Below, one piece after another: positions 7,522 to 15,117 of a stretch of 34,885 bases of DNA. The translations under genes and the position numbers were made by a program. Origin of the DNA: Pseudomonadales bacterium (GTDB lineage: Bacteria; Pseudomonadota; Gammaproteobacteria; Pseudomonadales; Azotimanducaceae); NCBI GenBank assembly GCA_028279305.1, contig JANQOA010000075.1:1-34885 (forward strand). Direction: 5' to 3'. Position 1 is the stretch's first letter. Each line of letters opens with the position of its first letter. The notes beneath the pieces were generated by a model that saw only the letters and a program-made list of their open reading frames with translations, was not told where the DNA came from and did not search any database.

Positions 7522-8317
7522 AATTGTGTGCAACTTCAAAGCCGCGCCAGAATACCTTACCCAACTGATCATATTCGCGCATGGCCTCCACCATCTGCCC
7601 GCGCAACTGCACATCCACCATTTCTTCCGGCAACAAAGGGTCCAGCAGAATGTCACGGGTGACCGCCCGCCCCAACAGCAGCGTTTCCCGCCCGGCTTCC
7701 GCCTCGGTTTTGTCCGTCAGGCTGTTCACACTCTCCGCCAGGGCCTTGAGGTTGCCGCGGTAGCGTTGCTCCAGGCTGTCTCTGTCCCACAGCGCATAGT
7801 CCACCGCGTTGTGCGGCGCAAGCTGCGAAATGCAGCAGGTTAATGCCTGGGCCTCCAGGCCAAGATCAACCAGCGCATCCCGCAGGGGGGCCAATTCAAG
7901 CTGCAGATTATCGGGTCTTACCCACAGCCCAAGCTGGGGCTGCGCGAAGCCGAATAAGCGCAGCGCCCGCTCACGGCCGCGCAGGCTGGTCTTGTCGCTG
8001 CGCGGCAGATGCGCGGTCAGCACGCTGACCCAGTTGCCGGTCCACGGTTTGACGGAAGATTCTACCTTGGCCCAATTGCGGACCAGCCTGTGCAACGTGC
8101 CGCCCCGGGACCCCAGTTGATACTGGCCGCGGCCGCTCTGGCGTAGACTGCCGTCCTTCACCAGCCGGGCCAGAGACACCCGCACACTGCTCTGATCCAT
8201 GCTGAACAGGTCCCCCGCCGCAACAAAATAGCGCGCGCTGAGGGTTCGGCGCGAAGCGGAGTCGATCAGCGTCAGGATTAAGTCCCGGGCTGACAGGGAG
8301 GGGGTCGACACATTCAT
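7508..8317 (-). CDS. PaaX-family transcriptional regulator
   Basis: The 269-residue protein has the layout of PaaX, the phenylacetyl-CoA-responsive repressor. An N-terminal winged helix-turn-helix includes MDQSSVRVSLARLVKDGSL and RQSGRGQYQLG (40-69). A middle domain carries WVSVLTAHLPRSDKTSLRGRERALRLFGF and LGLWVRP, and a C-terminal LDPLLPEEMVDVQLRGQMVE segment corresponds to the typical PaaX end (LLPEEWPG in many members). The effector is not knowable from sequence, and an acyl-CoA is a fair inference from the family. No phenylacetate genes are present. It is divergent from the desaturase and upstream of the SDR/MetE pair, so it may control both. The start has a poor ribosome-binding site. 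Confidence 0.85.
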   Translation of the reverse strand: MNVSTPSLSARDLILTLIDSASRRTLSARYFVAAGDLFSMDQSSVRVSLARLVKDGSLRQSGRGQYQLGSRGGTLHRLVRNWAKVESSVKPWTGNWVSVLTAHLPRSDKTSLRGRERALRLFGFAQPQLGLWVRPDNLQLELAPLRDALVDLGLEAQALTCCISQLAPHNAVDYALWDRDSLEQRYRGNLKALAESVNSLTDKTEAEAGRETLLLGRAVTRDILLDPLLPEEMVDVQLRGQMVEAMREYDQLGKVFWRGFEVAHNSAGE

Positions 8318-8324
8318 CTTTTAC

Positions 8325-8370
8325 ACAATCATTTATTGCACTGTCATCTAATAAACAGTCGTTTATTACA
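8325..8370. repeat. 16-bp direct repeat, 30-bp period, in the PaaX/desaturase intergenic region
   Basis: ACAATCATTTATTGCA (8325-8340) and ACAGTCGTTTATTACA (8355-8370) agree at 13 of 16 positions. They are separated by exactly 30 bases centre to centre, close to three helical turns. The second copy overlaps the perfect palindrome at 8349-8368. The arrangement suggests cooperative binding of a regulator on one face of the DNA. The first copy is only 7 bases from the PaaX-type start codon, consistent with autoregulation. Confidence 0.6.
8349..8368. promoter_or_regulatory. Perfect 20-bp palindromic operator
   Basis: TAATAAAC-AGTC-GTTTATTA has two perfect 8-base arms around a 4-base centre. It ends 6 bases before the -35 hexamer of the proposed desaturase promoter. 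It is the strongest operator-like sequence in the window. The adjacent PaaX-type regulator is the obvious candidate to bind it, but a TetR-type repressor encoded elsewhere would also fit this symmetry. Confidence 0.7.
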
Positions 8371-8374
8371 TTAT

Positions 8375-8404
8375 TTGACTGATATGGGAATATACTGTTA
8401 TATT
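8375..8404 (+). promoter_or_regulatory. Promoter of the desaturase gene
   Basis: TTGACT (8375-8380) is followed 18 bases later by TATATT (8399-8404), both close to the sigma-70 consensus. The predicted transcript start is about 20 bases before the desaturase ATG, leaving a short leader that contains GGAGG (8419-8423). Confidence 0.6.
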
Positions 8405-8429
8405 ATCGGCTCGATTCTGGAGGCAGACC

Positions 8430-9362
8430 ATGACCACCGCAACATCAGAAGATTTTGTCGATTCTAGCGTGGGCGCAGCCGTAAAGCTCTCTGACGTGCT
8501 GAGCAACGATGAGATCCGCCCTTTCACCGTGAGGTCGGACATCCGAGCGGCATGGATGGTGCTGTTTAACTTTGCCATTATCGGCGCGGCGTTTGCGCTG
8601 CCTGTCCTGTGGACAAACCCGCTCACCATCCTGCTTTCCATCCTGCTGCTGGGCGGGCGGCAGCTGGGCCTGGCGGTGGTTTATCACGATTGCTCTCACA
8701 GCGTGTTCTTCCGCACCCGCTGGTTGAACGACTTTATCGGCCACTGGCTGGCGGGCGGTTTGCTGAATACCTCCATGTATGCCTACCGCAACTACCACCT
8801 CAAGCACCACCGGTTTGCCGGTACCGTAGACGACCCGGACATGCCGCTGGCCAATAACTACCCGGCGACAAAAGCAAGCTTAAAAAGGAAATTTCTGCGC
8901 GACCTGACCGGCAGAACCGGGGTGAAGACGGTGGCGGCGCAACTTAGGCGCCTGCGCCCGCTGCGCAACGCCCCGTTCCTCACCTCTCATGTGCTGCTGT
9001 TTACCGTGTTATGGCTCAGCGGCGCAGCCTGGACCTACGCGCTGTGGTGGGTGGCGCACATTTTTGTTTACTTTGTGATCCTGCGTTTACGCTTCATCTC
9101 GGAACATGGCGTGGCCATCGACCGCTTGAGCCCGGACGCCCGTGAAAACACCAGCACCACCATATTGTCCTGGTGGGAGCGTCTGTTCATCGGCCCAAAC
9201 TATGTGAACCTGCATCTGGAACACCATCTGAGCGCCGCAGTGCCTTGTTACCGCCTGGCGCCGCTGCACAAGCTGCTGGCGCAGCGCGGGTTCTTCGACG
9301 GTTTCGAGTGCCTGTCGACCGGCTACCTCGACGTGCTGAAAAAAGCGGTCAAACCGGCTTAA
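8430..9362 (+). CDS. Membrane fatty acid desaturase
   Basis: The 310-residue protein is a membrane di-iron desaturase/hydroxylase. Three histidine boxes that bind the iron pair are intact: HDCSH (86-90), HLKHH (123-127) and HLEHH (262-266), with further histidines at 105 and 226. Hydrophobic segments near 43-60, 65-85 and 186-220 fit four membrane passes around a cytoplasmic active site. The enzyme uses oxygen and an electron donor to desaturate or hydroxylate lipid acyl chains, but the exact substrate and bond position cannot be read. A good sigma-70-like promoter and a GGAGG site precede it. The palindrome beside the promoter implies repression, probably by the divergent PaaX-type regulator. 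Confidence 0.9.
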   Translation: MTTATSEDFVDSSVGAAVKLSDVLSNDEIRPFTVRSDIRAAWMVLFNFAIIGAAFALPVLWTNPLTILLSILLLGGRQLGLAVVYHDCSHSVFFRTRWLNDFIGHWLAGGLLNTSMYAYRNYHLKHHRFAGTVDDPDMPLANNYPATKASLKRKFLRDLTGRTGVKTVAAQLRRLRPLRNAPFLTSHVLLFTVLWLSGAAWTYALWWVAHIFVYFVILRLRFISEHGVAIDRLSPDARENTSTTILSWWERLFIGPNYVNLHLEHHLSAAVPCYRLAPLHKLLAQRGFFDGFECLSTGYLDVLKKAVKPA

Positions 9363-9378
9363 GCATCACTCAAGCATC

Positions 9379-9403
9379 AAGCGGACCTGTGATCAGGCCG
9401 CTT
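9379..9403. terminator. Hairpin between convergent desaturase and dioxygenase genes
   Basis: AAGCGG-(A)-CCTG pairs with CAGG-CCGCTT around a TGAT loop, giving a 10-bp stem with one bulged A. It lies in the 30-base convergent gap and overlaps the dioxygenase stop codon. No T-run follows on either strand, so efficient intrinsic termination is uncertain. It may instead block 3' exonucleases. Confidence 0.4.
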
Positions 9404-10223
9404 GCAGCGGCGCACCGGCCAGGGTAATGCGGTGTAACAGCCGGAACTCTCCCTGGTAGTCGTTCTTGGCGTTATGCCAGGTTGAACGGTTGTCCCACAT
9501 GGCCACGGCGCCGGGTTGCCATGCAAAATCGCAGTAAACACCCGCCTCGTCCACACAAGCATAAACTTCGTGCAGCAACGCGCGGCTTTCCTCCGGGGGC
9601 ATATCCAGTACGCGCACGGTAATGCCGGGGTTCACGTAAAGGGCCTTTTTGCCGCTGTCGGGATGGCGGATAACCACCGGGTGTACGGCTTCACCCACTT
9701 CACTTTCCAGGTTAAGCGATTTACCCAGATCCGTGGACTTGTAATAGCCGTCCTCGCCGTAGACGTGGGTGCTGGAGTGTTCAGCCTGCAAACCTTCAAG
9801 ACGGTTTTTCAGATCGTCGGGCAGCAGTTCCCAGGCTTTGTACATGTTCGCAAACTGCGTGTTGCCGCCTGTTGCGGGCAGCTGCCGCGCCACCAGAATG
9901 GACCCCAGGGCGGGTTCCAGGTCGTAAGAGTGATCCGTATGCCAGGCCCCGCCGATGTTTGTGGTTTGGGTTTTTTCCTTACGCACCTGAGCGATTTCGG
10001 GGAAGCCTTCGACGGGCTGAAAGAAGCGGTTTACCACAAGCGTGCCGAACCGTTGGGCAAACCTGAGATGTTCCGCGGGGGGCAGATCCTGATTGTAGAA
10101 AAACAGCACGCCGTGCTCCGCAAAGACCTTGCGCAGCGCCGCAATGTCATCGTCTGACAATTGCGCGAGCTGAACATCTTCCACAACCATGCCGCAGTGT
10201 TCCGAATAAGGTGTGAGTTTCAT
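9393..10223 (-). CDS. TauD/TfdA-family Fe(II)/2-oxoglutarate dioxygenase
   Basis: The 276-residue protein is a non-haem iron, 2-oxoglutarate-dependent oxygenase. The iron triad is visible as WHTDHS (His95, Asp97) and TWHNAKND (His250), and the 2-oxoglutarate-binding arginine lies in FRLLHRITL (Arg261 or Arg265). The spacing HxD-x(152)-H and the WDNRSTWH context are those of TauD/TfdA enzymes, which cleave taurine, phenoxyacetates, alkyl sulfates or similar compounds by hydroxylation. No sulfonate transport or cysteine-biosynthesis genes are near, so taurine should not be assumed. GAGGGGTTAATGTC precedes the ATG. It is divergent from a LysR regulator that probably controls it. Confidence 0.9.
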   Translation of the reverse strand: MKLTPYSEHCGMVVEDVQLAQLSDDDIAALRKVFAEHGVLFFYNQDLPPAEHLRFAQRFGTLVVNRFFQPVEGFPEIAQVRKEKTQTTNIGGAWHTDHSYDLEPALGSILVARQLPATGGNTQFANMYKAWELLPDDLKNRLEGLQAEHSSTHVYGEDGYYKSTDLGKSLNLESEVGEAVHPVVIRHPDSGKKALYVNPGITVRVLDMPPEESRALLHEVYACVDEAGVYCDFAWQPGAVAMWDNRSTWHNAKNDYQGEFRLLHRITLAGAPLQAA

Positions 10224-10286
10224 GACATTAACCCCTCGAGCGTGATCGATTTCCGCCAGCTTACGCCAGCGTTAAATATTATTGAA

Positions 10287-10308
10287 GTTGATATTTCATA
10301 TACTCAAC
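10287..10308. promoter_or_regulatory. Possible LysR-type binding site
   Basis: GTTGA and TCAAC form an inverted repeat across an A/T-rich 12-base centre (10287-10308), in the 121-base gap between the divergent dioxygenase and LysR genes. The region is far more A/T-rich than the surrounding genes. The arms are short, so this is a suggestion only. Confidence 0.3.
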
Positions 10309-10344
10309 ATACAATATTTTTATATCTCAACCGGATGGCCCGCC

Positions 10345-11259
10345 GTGAAAGTCAATCTGCGCAGTGTCGACCTGAACCTGTTGACTATATTCAACGCCAT
10401 CATGCTGACCGGCAAATTATCCAGCGCGGCTGAACAACTGGGCATGACCCAACCCGCGGTCAGCAACGCCCTGGCGCGCTTGCGCCTGACATTTGATGAT
10501 GAGCTGTTCATGCGCTCACGCAACGGCATGATCCCCACACCCAGAGCCAACGAGTTGCTTGAGCCTATTCGCCACGCGCTGTCGTTGATCGAAAACACGC
10601 TGGACAGCCGTGCCGATTTTGATCCCGATATATCGTCGCGCACCTTCCGCATGGCAATTGGCGACTTCGGCGAAACCGTATTGCTGCCGGCCCTGCTGGC
10701 TGAACTCAGCACCTATCGGGGCGACTTGAGGATCAGATCGTATCCGGAACTGGAAAGCGTCAGTTTTGAACTGCTGAAACAGGGGCAGCTGGACTTTTAC
10801 TTCGACTTCAAACGGCCGAAAGACGAGCGCTTGAACGCCTGCAGGCACACCAGAGACGAGTTGGTGGTGATCGCGCGCAAAAACCACCCCAGGCTGCGTA
10901 ACACGCTGACCAAGAAAGAATTTCTGGATGCTGAACACATTGTGCTCAACCAGCGGCACAGCGGACCGTCTCTACTGGAGAATATTCTGCGCGAAGACAG
11001 CCCGATCCCCAGAAAAGCAGTGGTGGAAATCAATCAGTATGCCGCCGTGCCCGGGCTTGTCGGCTCATCCGACTGTATTGCCACGGTACCGAAACGCATG
11101 GCGGAACATTACGCGCAACGTGAAGCCATTCAGATTCTGCCGCTGCCGTTCAGGGTAAAACAGAGTACCACTTACATGATCTGGCACCGCGGCATGGAGA
11201 AGGACCTGGGCCACCGGTGGTTGAAAGACGTGATGCTGAAGCTGGCCGGAACGGAGTAA
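10345..11259 (+). CDS. LysR-family transcriptional regulator
   Basis: An N-terminal winged helix-turn-helix is clear: VDLNLLTIFNAIMLTGKLSSAAEQLGMTQPAVSNALARLRLTFDDELF. It is followed by a periplasmic-binding-like effector domain (TFRMAIGDFGETVLLPALL through GLVGSSDCIATVPKRMA). DELFMRSRNGMIPT is typical of the NodD/SyrM/LeuO branch. I prefer the GTG at 10345, giving 304 residues (VKVNLRSVDLN), because LysR homology begins there; an in-frame start at 10282 would add 21 unrelated residues encoded by A/T-rich intergenic sequence. There is no strong ribosome-binding site for either. It probably regulates the divergent TauD-type dioxygenase. Confidence 0.88.
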   Translation: MKVNLRSVDLNLLTIFNAIMLTGKLSSAAEQLGMTQPAVSNALARLRLTFDDELFMRSRNGMIPTPRANELLEPIRHALSLIENTLDSRADFDPDISSRTFRMAIGDFGETVLLPALLAELSTYRGDLRIRSYPELESVSFELLKQGQLDFYFDFKRPKDERLNACRHTRDELVVIARKNHPRLRNTLTKKEFLDAEHIVLNQRHSGPSLLENILREDSPIPRKAVVEINQYAAVPGLVGSSDCIATVPKRMAEHYAQREAIQILPLPFRVKQSTTYMIWHRGMEKDLGHRWLKDVMLKLAGTE

Positions 11260-11298
11260 TGCGGCGATTGTGCCGATACCCTTGCCATCTTGAAGCGG

Positions 11299-11736
11299 TT
11301 ATTCACCAATATCTTCAGCCCATAACTCCGGATTGGCACCAATAAACTTCCGCATCAAATGAACACAGCGATCGTCCTGCAAGACCTCCAGTTGAACGCC
11401 GCGCGCCCGCAGTAATTCCTCTTCGCCCATAAAGGTGGTGTTTTCACCAACAACCACACGCGGGATGCCGTACAAAAGAATGGCACCGCTGCACATGGCA
11501 CAGGGAGACAACGTGGTATACAGAGTAGATTGCCGGTACACAGCCGCCGGTTGTCTGCCGGCGTCAGCCAGCGCGGAGATTTCCGCGTGCAGAATGGGGC
11601 TGCCTTGTTGAATTCTTAAGTTGTGGCCCCGACCAATGATCTTCGATTTATAGACAACAACCGAACCGATGGGAATACCACCCTGCCGCAGGCCGTCTTC
11701 AGCCTGTGCAATAGCCGCTTGCATAAACTCCGACAT
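11299..11736 (-). CDS. Fungal-type (Fcy1-like) cytosine deaminase homologue
   Basis: The 145-residue protein is a zinc nucleoside/base deaminase with HAE (His50, Glu52) and PCAMC (Cys79, Cys82). From memory of the family, its closest relation is yeast cytosine deaminase Fcy1: it shares GRGHN (the substrate-contacting Asn39), TLYTTLSPC, YGIPRVVVGEN, a Phe at 102, and the C-terminal WAEDIGE, which corresponds to the Fcy1 WFEDIGE tail that closes over cytosine. Fcy1 has HGE where this has HAE. Bacteria more often use the unrelated CodA. The ATG at 11736 is chosen because GAGG lies 9 bases upstream; a TTG at 11751 is possible. It lies 42 bases downstream of the Rieske oxygenase gene, probably on its transcript. 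Confidence 0.85.
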   Translation of the reverse strand: MSEFMQAAIAQAEDGLRQGGIPIGSVVVYKSKIIGRGHNLRIQQGSPILHAEISALADAGRQPAAVYRQSTLYTTLSPCAMCSGAILLYGIPRVVVGENTTFMGEEELLRARGVQLEVLQDDRCVHLMRKFIGANPELWAEDIGE

Positions 11737-11778
11737 TTCCGCGCACCTCAAAGCATAGCCAACAGCTATACTAAGGTT

Positions 11779-13059
11779 TTACGTGCGCGCGGCAAACCCC
11801 GCAATACATTCCAGATTTTCCGGATTGAGCAAGGCGTTGCCGCCCAGCACTTCAACATGGTACGACCGGCCCGGCTGCGCGCCCACCGGGTCCTCACCAC
11901 TGGCAACCTTCTCCGCCTCCTGACGGAAAAAGCGCCGCGACAGCGCCGTGCCTTTGTCACCCGCCATCAGGTGTTCTTCGCTGTGCAGGGTGATGTCACC
12001 CTGGCCCTTTTGCGCCACATAATCGGTTTGCCAACGCTGATGGTCCTCCAGCGACCAGTCTACAAAGGGGCGGTCGTGGTCCGGGCCCCAATGATCCTCC
12101 AGCATGGGGATGCGCGCCGGCTGCAGCGGCTTGTCCTTGTTTATCCGCGCCAGGCCGTAGATGGAATAACTGGTATCGTCGTGGGCCACCGTCCAGCTCA
12201 GGTTGGCGCGCCCCAGGTCATCATCCGTGACCCCGGCGGTGGCATTCATGTTCGGCATGATCACCTGACTCAGGCGTTGCTGCATGCTGCCGTCCGCCAA
12301 CGTGCGTTTCTGAATGGAGATCACCCCGTCGCGGGTTTCTTCAAAACGCACCTCCGGGATGATGCCCAGATTGGGTGAGAACTGCGGCCCGTTAATTGAG
12401 TAGTGCAGTACACACACATGGAACGGGTCCATCCAGTTGTCGTACATCTGGAACCAGTTGTAGTCACCCTGGGCGGCCAGTTTCGGGTCCGGCGGCCCGT
12501 TGGGGCCGGTATCCCAACGGTAAGCCACAATGACTTCATCATCAGGCAGGTCTACTTCAATGGAGAATGTTGGAAAGTCCGGCTGTTTTTCCGCCGGCCC
12601 CATGTAGACCCACAGCAGACCGTACTTTTCGATGATGGGGTACCAGGGCTGCCGCACCCGGTGCCGCAGCTTGTCGTTTTTCTCCGTGGGTATCTCCAGG
12701 CAATGGCCTTCCGCGTCGAACTTCCAGCCGTGGTAACAGCAGCGAATGCCGTCTTCTTCCACTTTGCCGTAGATCAGATCCGTACCGCGGTGCTGGCAGC
12801 GCGGATACAGCAAGCCAGGCACCCCGTTGCCGTCCCGGTAAAGGACCAGGCATTCGCCGAAGATCTTGATGTAGCGCGGCAGTTCAGCCGCTTCCTTGGC
12901 GTAGGCAAAAGGCTGCCAATAACGCCGCAGCAGCTCACCACCCTTGGTGCCGGGCCCGACGCGTACCAGTTCATCATCCGAGGTCGCGGGTGGCCGCCCG
13001 TAGGCGCGCCCGGAGTGATAGGCATCGTTCGCTTCAAAGGTTTCTTTGAGTTCAGCCAT
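11779..13059 (-). CDS. Rieske non-haem iron oxygenase, alpha subunit
   Basis: The 426-residue protein has an N-terminal Rieske 2Fe-2S domain, with CQH (Cys88, His90) and CCYHGW (Cys107, His110). The C-terminal catalytic domain has mononuclear iron ligands in DNWMDPFHVCVLH (His214, His219, and the bridging Asp207 or Asp211). The order and length fit the phthalate/vanillate-demethylase group, which work as alpha-only oxygenases with a separate reductase. No reductase or ferredoxin gene is adjacent, so electrons must come from a partner encoded elsewhere. A strong GGGGAAGGGTC precedes the ATG. The substrate is unknown. The deaminase next to it raises the possibility of N-heterocycle metabolism, which is inference only. 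Confidence 0.9.
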   Translation of the reverse strand: MAELKETFEANDAYHSGRAYGRPPATSDDELVRVGPGTKGGELLRRYWQPFAYAKEAAELPRYIKIFGECLVLYRDGNGVPGLLYPRCQHRGTDLIYGKVEEDGIRCCYHGWKFDAEGHCLEIPTEKNDKLRHRVRQPWYPIIEKYGLLWVYMGPAEKQPDFPTFSIEVDLPDDEVIVAYRWDTGPNGPPDPKLAAQGDYNWFQMYDNWMDPFHVCVLHYSINGPQFSPNLGIIPEVRFEETRDGVISIQKRTLADGSMQQRLSQVIMPNMNATAGVTDDDLGRANLSWTVAHDDTSYSIYGLARINKDKPLQPARIPMLEDHWGPDHDRPFVDWSLEDHQRWQTDYVAQKGQGDITLHSEEHLMAGDKGTALSRRFFRQEAEKVASGEDPVGAQPGRSYHVEVLGGNALLNPENLECIAGFAART

Positions 13060-13118
13060 GACCCTTCCCCATCGTGACTAGAGGGTTATTCTGGCAGGTT
13101 TGGGGGGTGGGACCAAGA

Positions 13119-13137
13119 GTGAACAACCATGGTTCAC
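13119..13137. promoter_or_regulatory. Inverted repeat between divergent Rieske and envelope-operon genes
   Basis: GTGAAC and GTTCAC form perfect 6-base arms with a 7-base spacer in the 171-base divergent gap. A second, looser repeat (TGTAC-N6-GCACA, about 13139-13154) lies next to it. Either could be an operator for one or both genes. No confident -35/-10 pair was found. Confidence 0.35.
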
Positions 13138-13230
13138 CTGTACAAAATTGCACAAGCTATCCCACAATTCGATTGATTTCCCTCATTCACTGACGTACAG
13201 CTATCAGGGGGGCGACATGCAGGGAAAGTT

Positions 13231-14244
13231 ATGGCAAACACCACGCCAGTCACTGCCGGAACACAACAAGGGAGCCGCTGGAACCTCATTATTTTTACGA
13301 TTCTGGCCGTCCTCTACACGCTCTTTTTTCTGCGCCATCTGAAGACCTACGTTTCCGGTACCCTTCTTGTCGGCGGCACAATCAGCCTTCTGGGACTATG
13401 GAACCTGGTATGGAACGCTGTTGCCTTCGGCGGCGGGGAAAAACCCGACGACTGGATTCGCCGCATGTTGAACGCCCCGAATTCACTCCAATATCTTCTA
13501 TTTGCGGCTCTGCTGCTGGTCATCCTCTTTGCCGGCACATCGTCCATCTATTTATCTTTCGGCCACCAAACCGAGGGACACAATGAGTTTGTTGTGGAAG
13601 TCTGGGATGAGAACCGGATGGTTCTGCCTCCGGTAAAACTGAACGCTTATGACCGTGACATAGGGCGGCCCTATTTCTTTCGCACCGCCGCAGCTACATT
13701 GACCTACAGGATTACGACGCCCACCGGCTATGAGGCGCTGACGCGCAGATGGGCACCCTGGTCACAACATCAGCTGATGGTGCCTGACGACTTTGTTGCC
13801 AAAGAGCTGCATTTATTGAGGATCTTTGCCGGCCCCGGGCTTGTTATCCGTCTGCCGGACTCCCTGGAAGTGCCCGGGGCACCCTACATGTTGAGCATCG
13901 AAGACACCAACGGTACGCGGCAGGAGATCAGATTGACAAAAGGCCTGGTACTCGCGGGCATGGGCGCAGCGGATCTGGCATCGAGAAACACCGAAACCTT
14001 CAACGCGGCTGCAAAGCAGGCAGTGGACAATCATTATGCCGCGAGGAACTTCAGCCCCGAAGCCAGGGAGCCCACCGTGATAAAAATAATAGAAAACCGC
14101 AGACCCTGGCCCACTCCGGAATGGAAGGCGGGTCAAGAGCTGCAAATACAAGTGGTCCGCGGCGGTGAAGCGCTGATCAATATGAACTACCGCATTCCCG
14201 AAGGGGAAAACCGTATCCACGACATTGTTCTGGAAGGGGGATAG
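13231..14244 (+). CDS. Three-helix membrane protein with large extracytoplasmic domain
   Basis: I do not recognise this family. The 337-residue protein has three hydrophobic helices at about 17-35, 42-66 and 86-107, and then a soluble domain of about 230 residues. That domain is beta-rich, with FVVEVWDENRMVLPPVKLNAYDRD, YMLSIEDTNGTRQEIRL and LQIQVVRGGEALINMNYRI. Positive residues before the first helix suggest the N-terminus is cytoplasmic, which puts the soluble domain in the periplasm. AGGGA 6 bases before the ATG supports the start. Its stop codon TAG directly touches the ATG of the next gene. It is the first gene of a four-gene operon that ends with a DUF2235 hydrolase, so it may be the membrane platform of that system. 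Confidence 0.8.
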   Translation: MANTTPVTAGTQQGSRWNLIIFTILAVLYTLFFLRHLKTYVSGTLLVGGTISLLGLWNLVWNAVAFGGGEKPDDWIRRMLNAPNSLQYLLFAALLLVILFAGTSSIYLSFGHQTEGHNEFVVEVWDENRMVLPPVKLNAYDRDIGRPYFFRTAAATLTYRITTPTGYEALTRRWAPWSQHQLMVPDDFVAKELHLLRIFAGPGLVIRLPDSLEVPGAPYMLSIEDTNGTRQEIRLTKGLVLAGMGAADLASRNTETFNAAAKQAVDNHYAARNFSPEAREPTVIKIIENRRPWPTPEWKAGQELQIQVVRGGEALINMNYRIPEGENRIHDIVLEGG

Positions 14245-15117
14245 ATGAGCATTTCCGCACACACCCGTGCAGCCGGCATCATTTTGAGTGCGGCCGCGTT
14301 AGCCGTTTCCGCACATTGCCTGGCCGTTGAGCGGGTGGAAACCTCTTTTGAGATCAGCGCGCCCAGCTTCGTTGTAAATCTCGAAGACAGGCGCATCAAC
14401 GCTGAACAAATTGCCCAAGCGGCATTGCTGGGCCAGGTAACAAAACACTACCCGCTCATAGCGTGGCATGCAGACGCCAGCGCTGATGCACTTGCGAGAG
14501 TGAAACTGTCCATGATTGAGGAAAGTGCAAGCCCGCTGCCCATTGTTTCTCTGTCCTGGTCCGCCTCTGTCGGCGGCGAGCAGCTGTCCCTGACCCAACT
14601 GCCTGCCGTTGAACTCTACGGACCCTTTGACCTGAACCGGGAAACACACGACGCGGCAAGCTTGGGCAGAGTCCTGAAAAAAACTATTAACGGATGGTTC
14701 ACCAACCAGCACAACCGCACAATATTTCAGCGCAGCCTGCTGCGTAATATCCCGTTAGTGCGCGAGGTAGACGTGGATACCCAGACAGAGCGAATCATTA
14801 TGCCGTTCTCCCTCGCCACAACAAAAATGGACAGGGACTCGAGGCTGCGGGTCCGGTTCCGCTCGGAGTCGCCCGGAGGTCCCGAGGAAAGCGGCAACAT
14901 CGACGTGACGGGATTGATAGAAACAATACGTGACGGCAACCGCATTGTCACCGGCGGGCACGTTACCGAGTTTAACTTCAGCGCTTCCCCAACGGTATCC
15001 GGCTGGAGCACACAAATCCCTTCCGTGCTGGCACAACCCCTTGAAACAGTTGTTTTTGTTGAGCTTTATATCTACAGCGAAGCGCCAACCCTGGATGGAA
15101 ACTTTGTACAGCCATGA
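14245..15117 (+). CDS. Periplasmic protein of unknown function (envelope operon, gene 2)
   Basis: The 290-residue protein has a Sec signal peptide (hydrophobic 9-27, probable cleavage after CLA). There is no lipobox, since histidine precedes the only cysteine. The mature part is a mix of strands and helices with no motif I can assign. The segments are FEISAPSFVVNLEDRRINAEQIAQAALLGQ, a patterned IVSLSWSASVGGEQLSLTQLPAVELYGPF, and a C-terminal strand-rich LETVVFVELYIYSEAP. A strong GGAAGGGGG lies just before the ATG. The start abuts the previous stop, and its own stop TGA overlaps the next ATG by 4 bases (ATGA), so the three proteins are made in step. It is probably a partner of the periplasmic domain of gene 1. 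Confidence 0.8.
   Translation: MSISAHTRAAGIILSAAALAVSAHCLAVERVETSFEISAPSFVVNLEDRRINAEQIAQAALLGQVTKHYPLIAWHADASADALARVKLSMIEESASPLPIVSLSWSASVGGEQLSLTQLPAVELYGPFDLNRETHDAASLGRVLKKTINGWFTNQHNRTIFQRSLLRNIPLVREVDVDTQTERIIMPFSLATTKMDRDSRLRVRFRSESPGGPEESGNIDVTGLIETIRDGNRIVTGGHVTEFNFSASPTVSGWSTQIPSVLAQPLETVVFVELYIYSEAPTLDGNFVQP

Noticed and set aside
9393..10223. Assigning tauD to the 2-oxoglutarate dioxygenase.
   Set aside because: The iron and 2-oxoglutarate ligands are shared across the whole family, and no taurine transport or sulfur genes are present.
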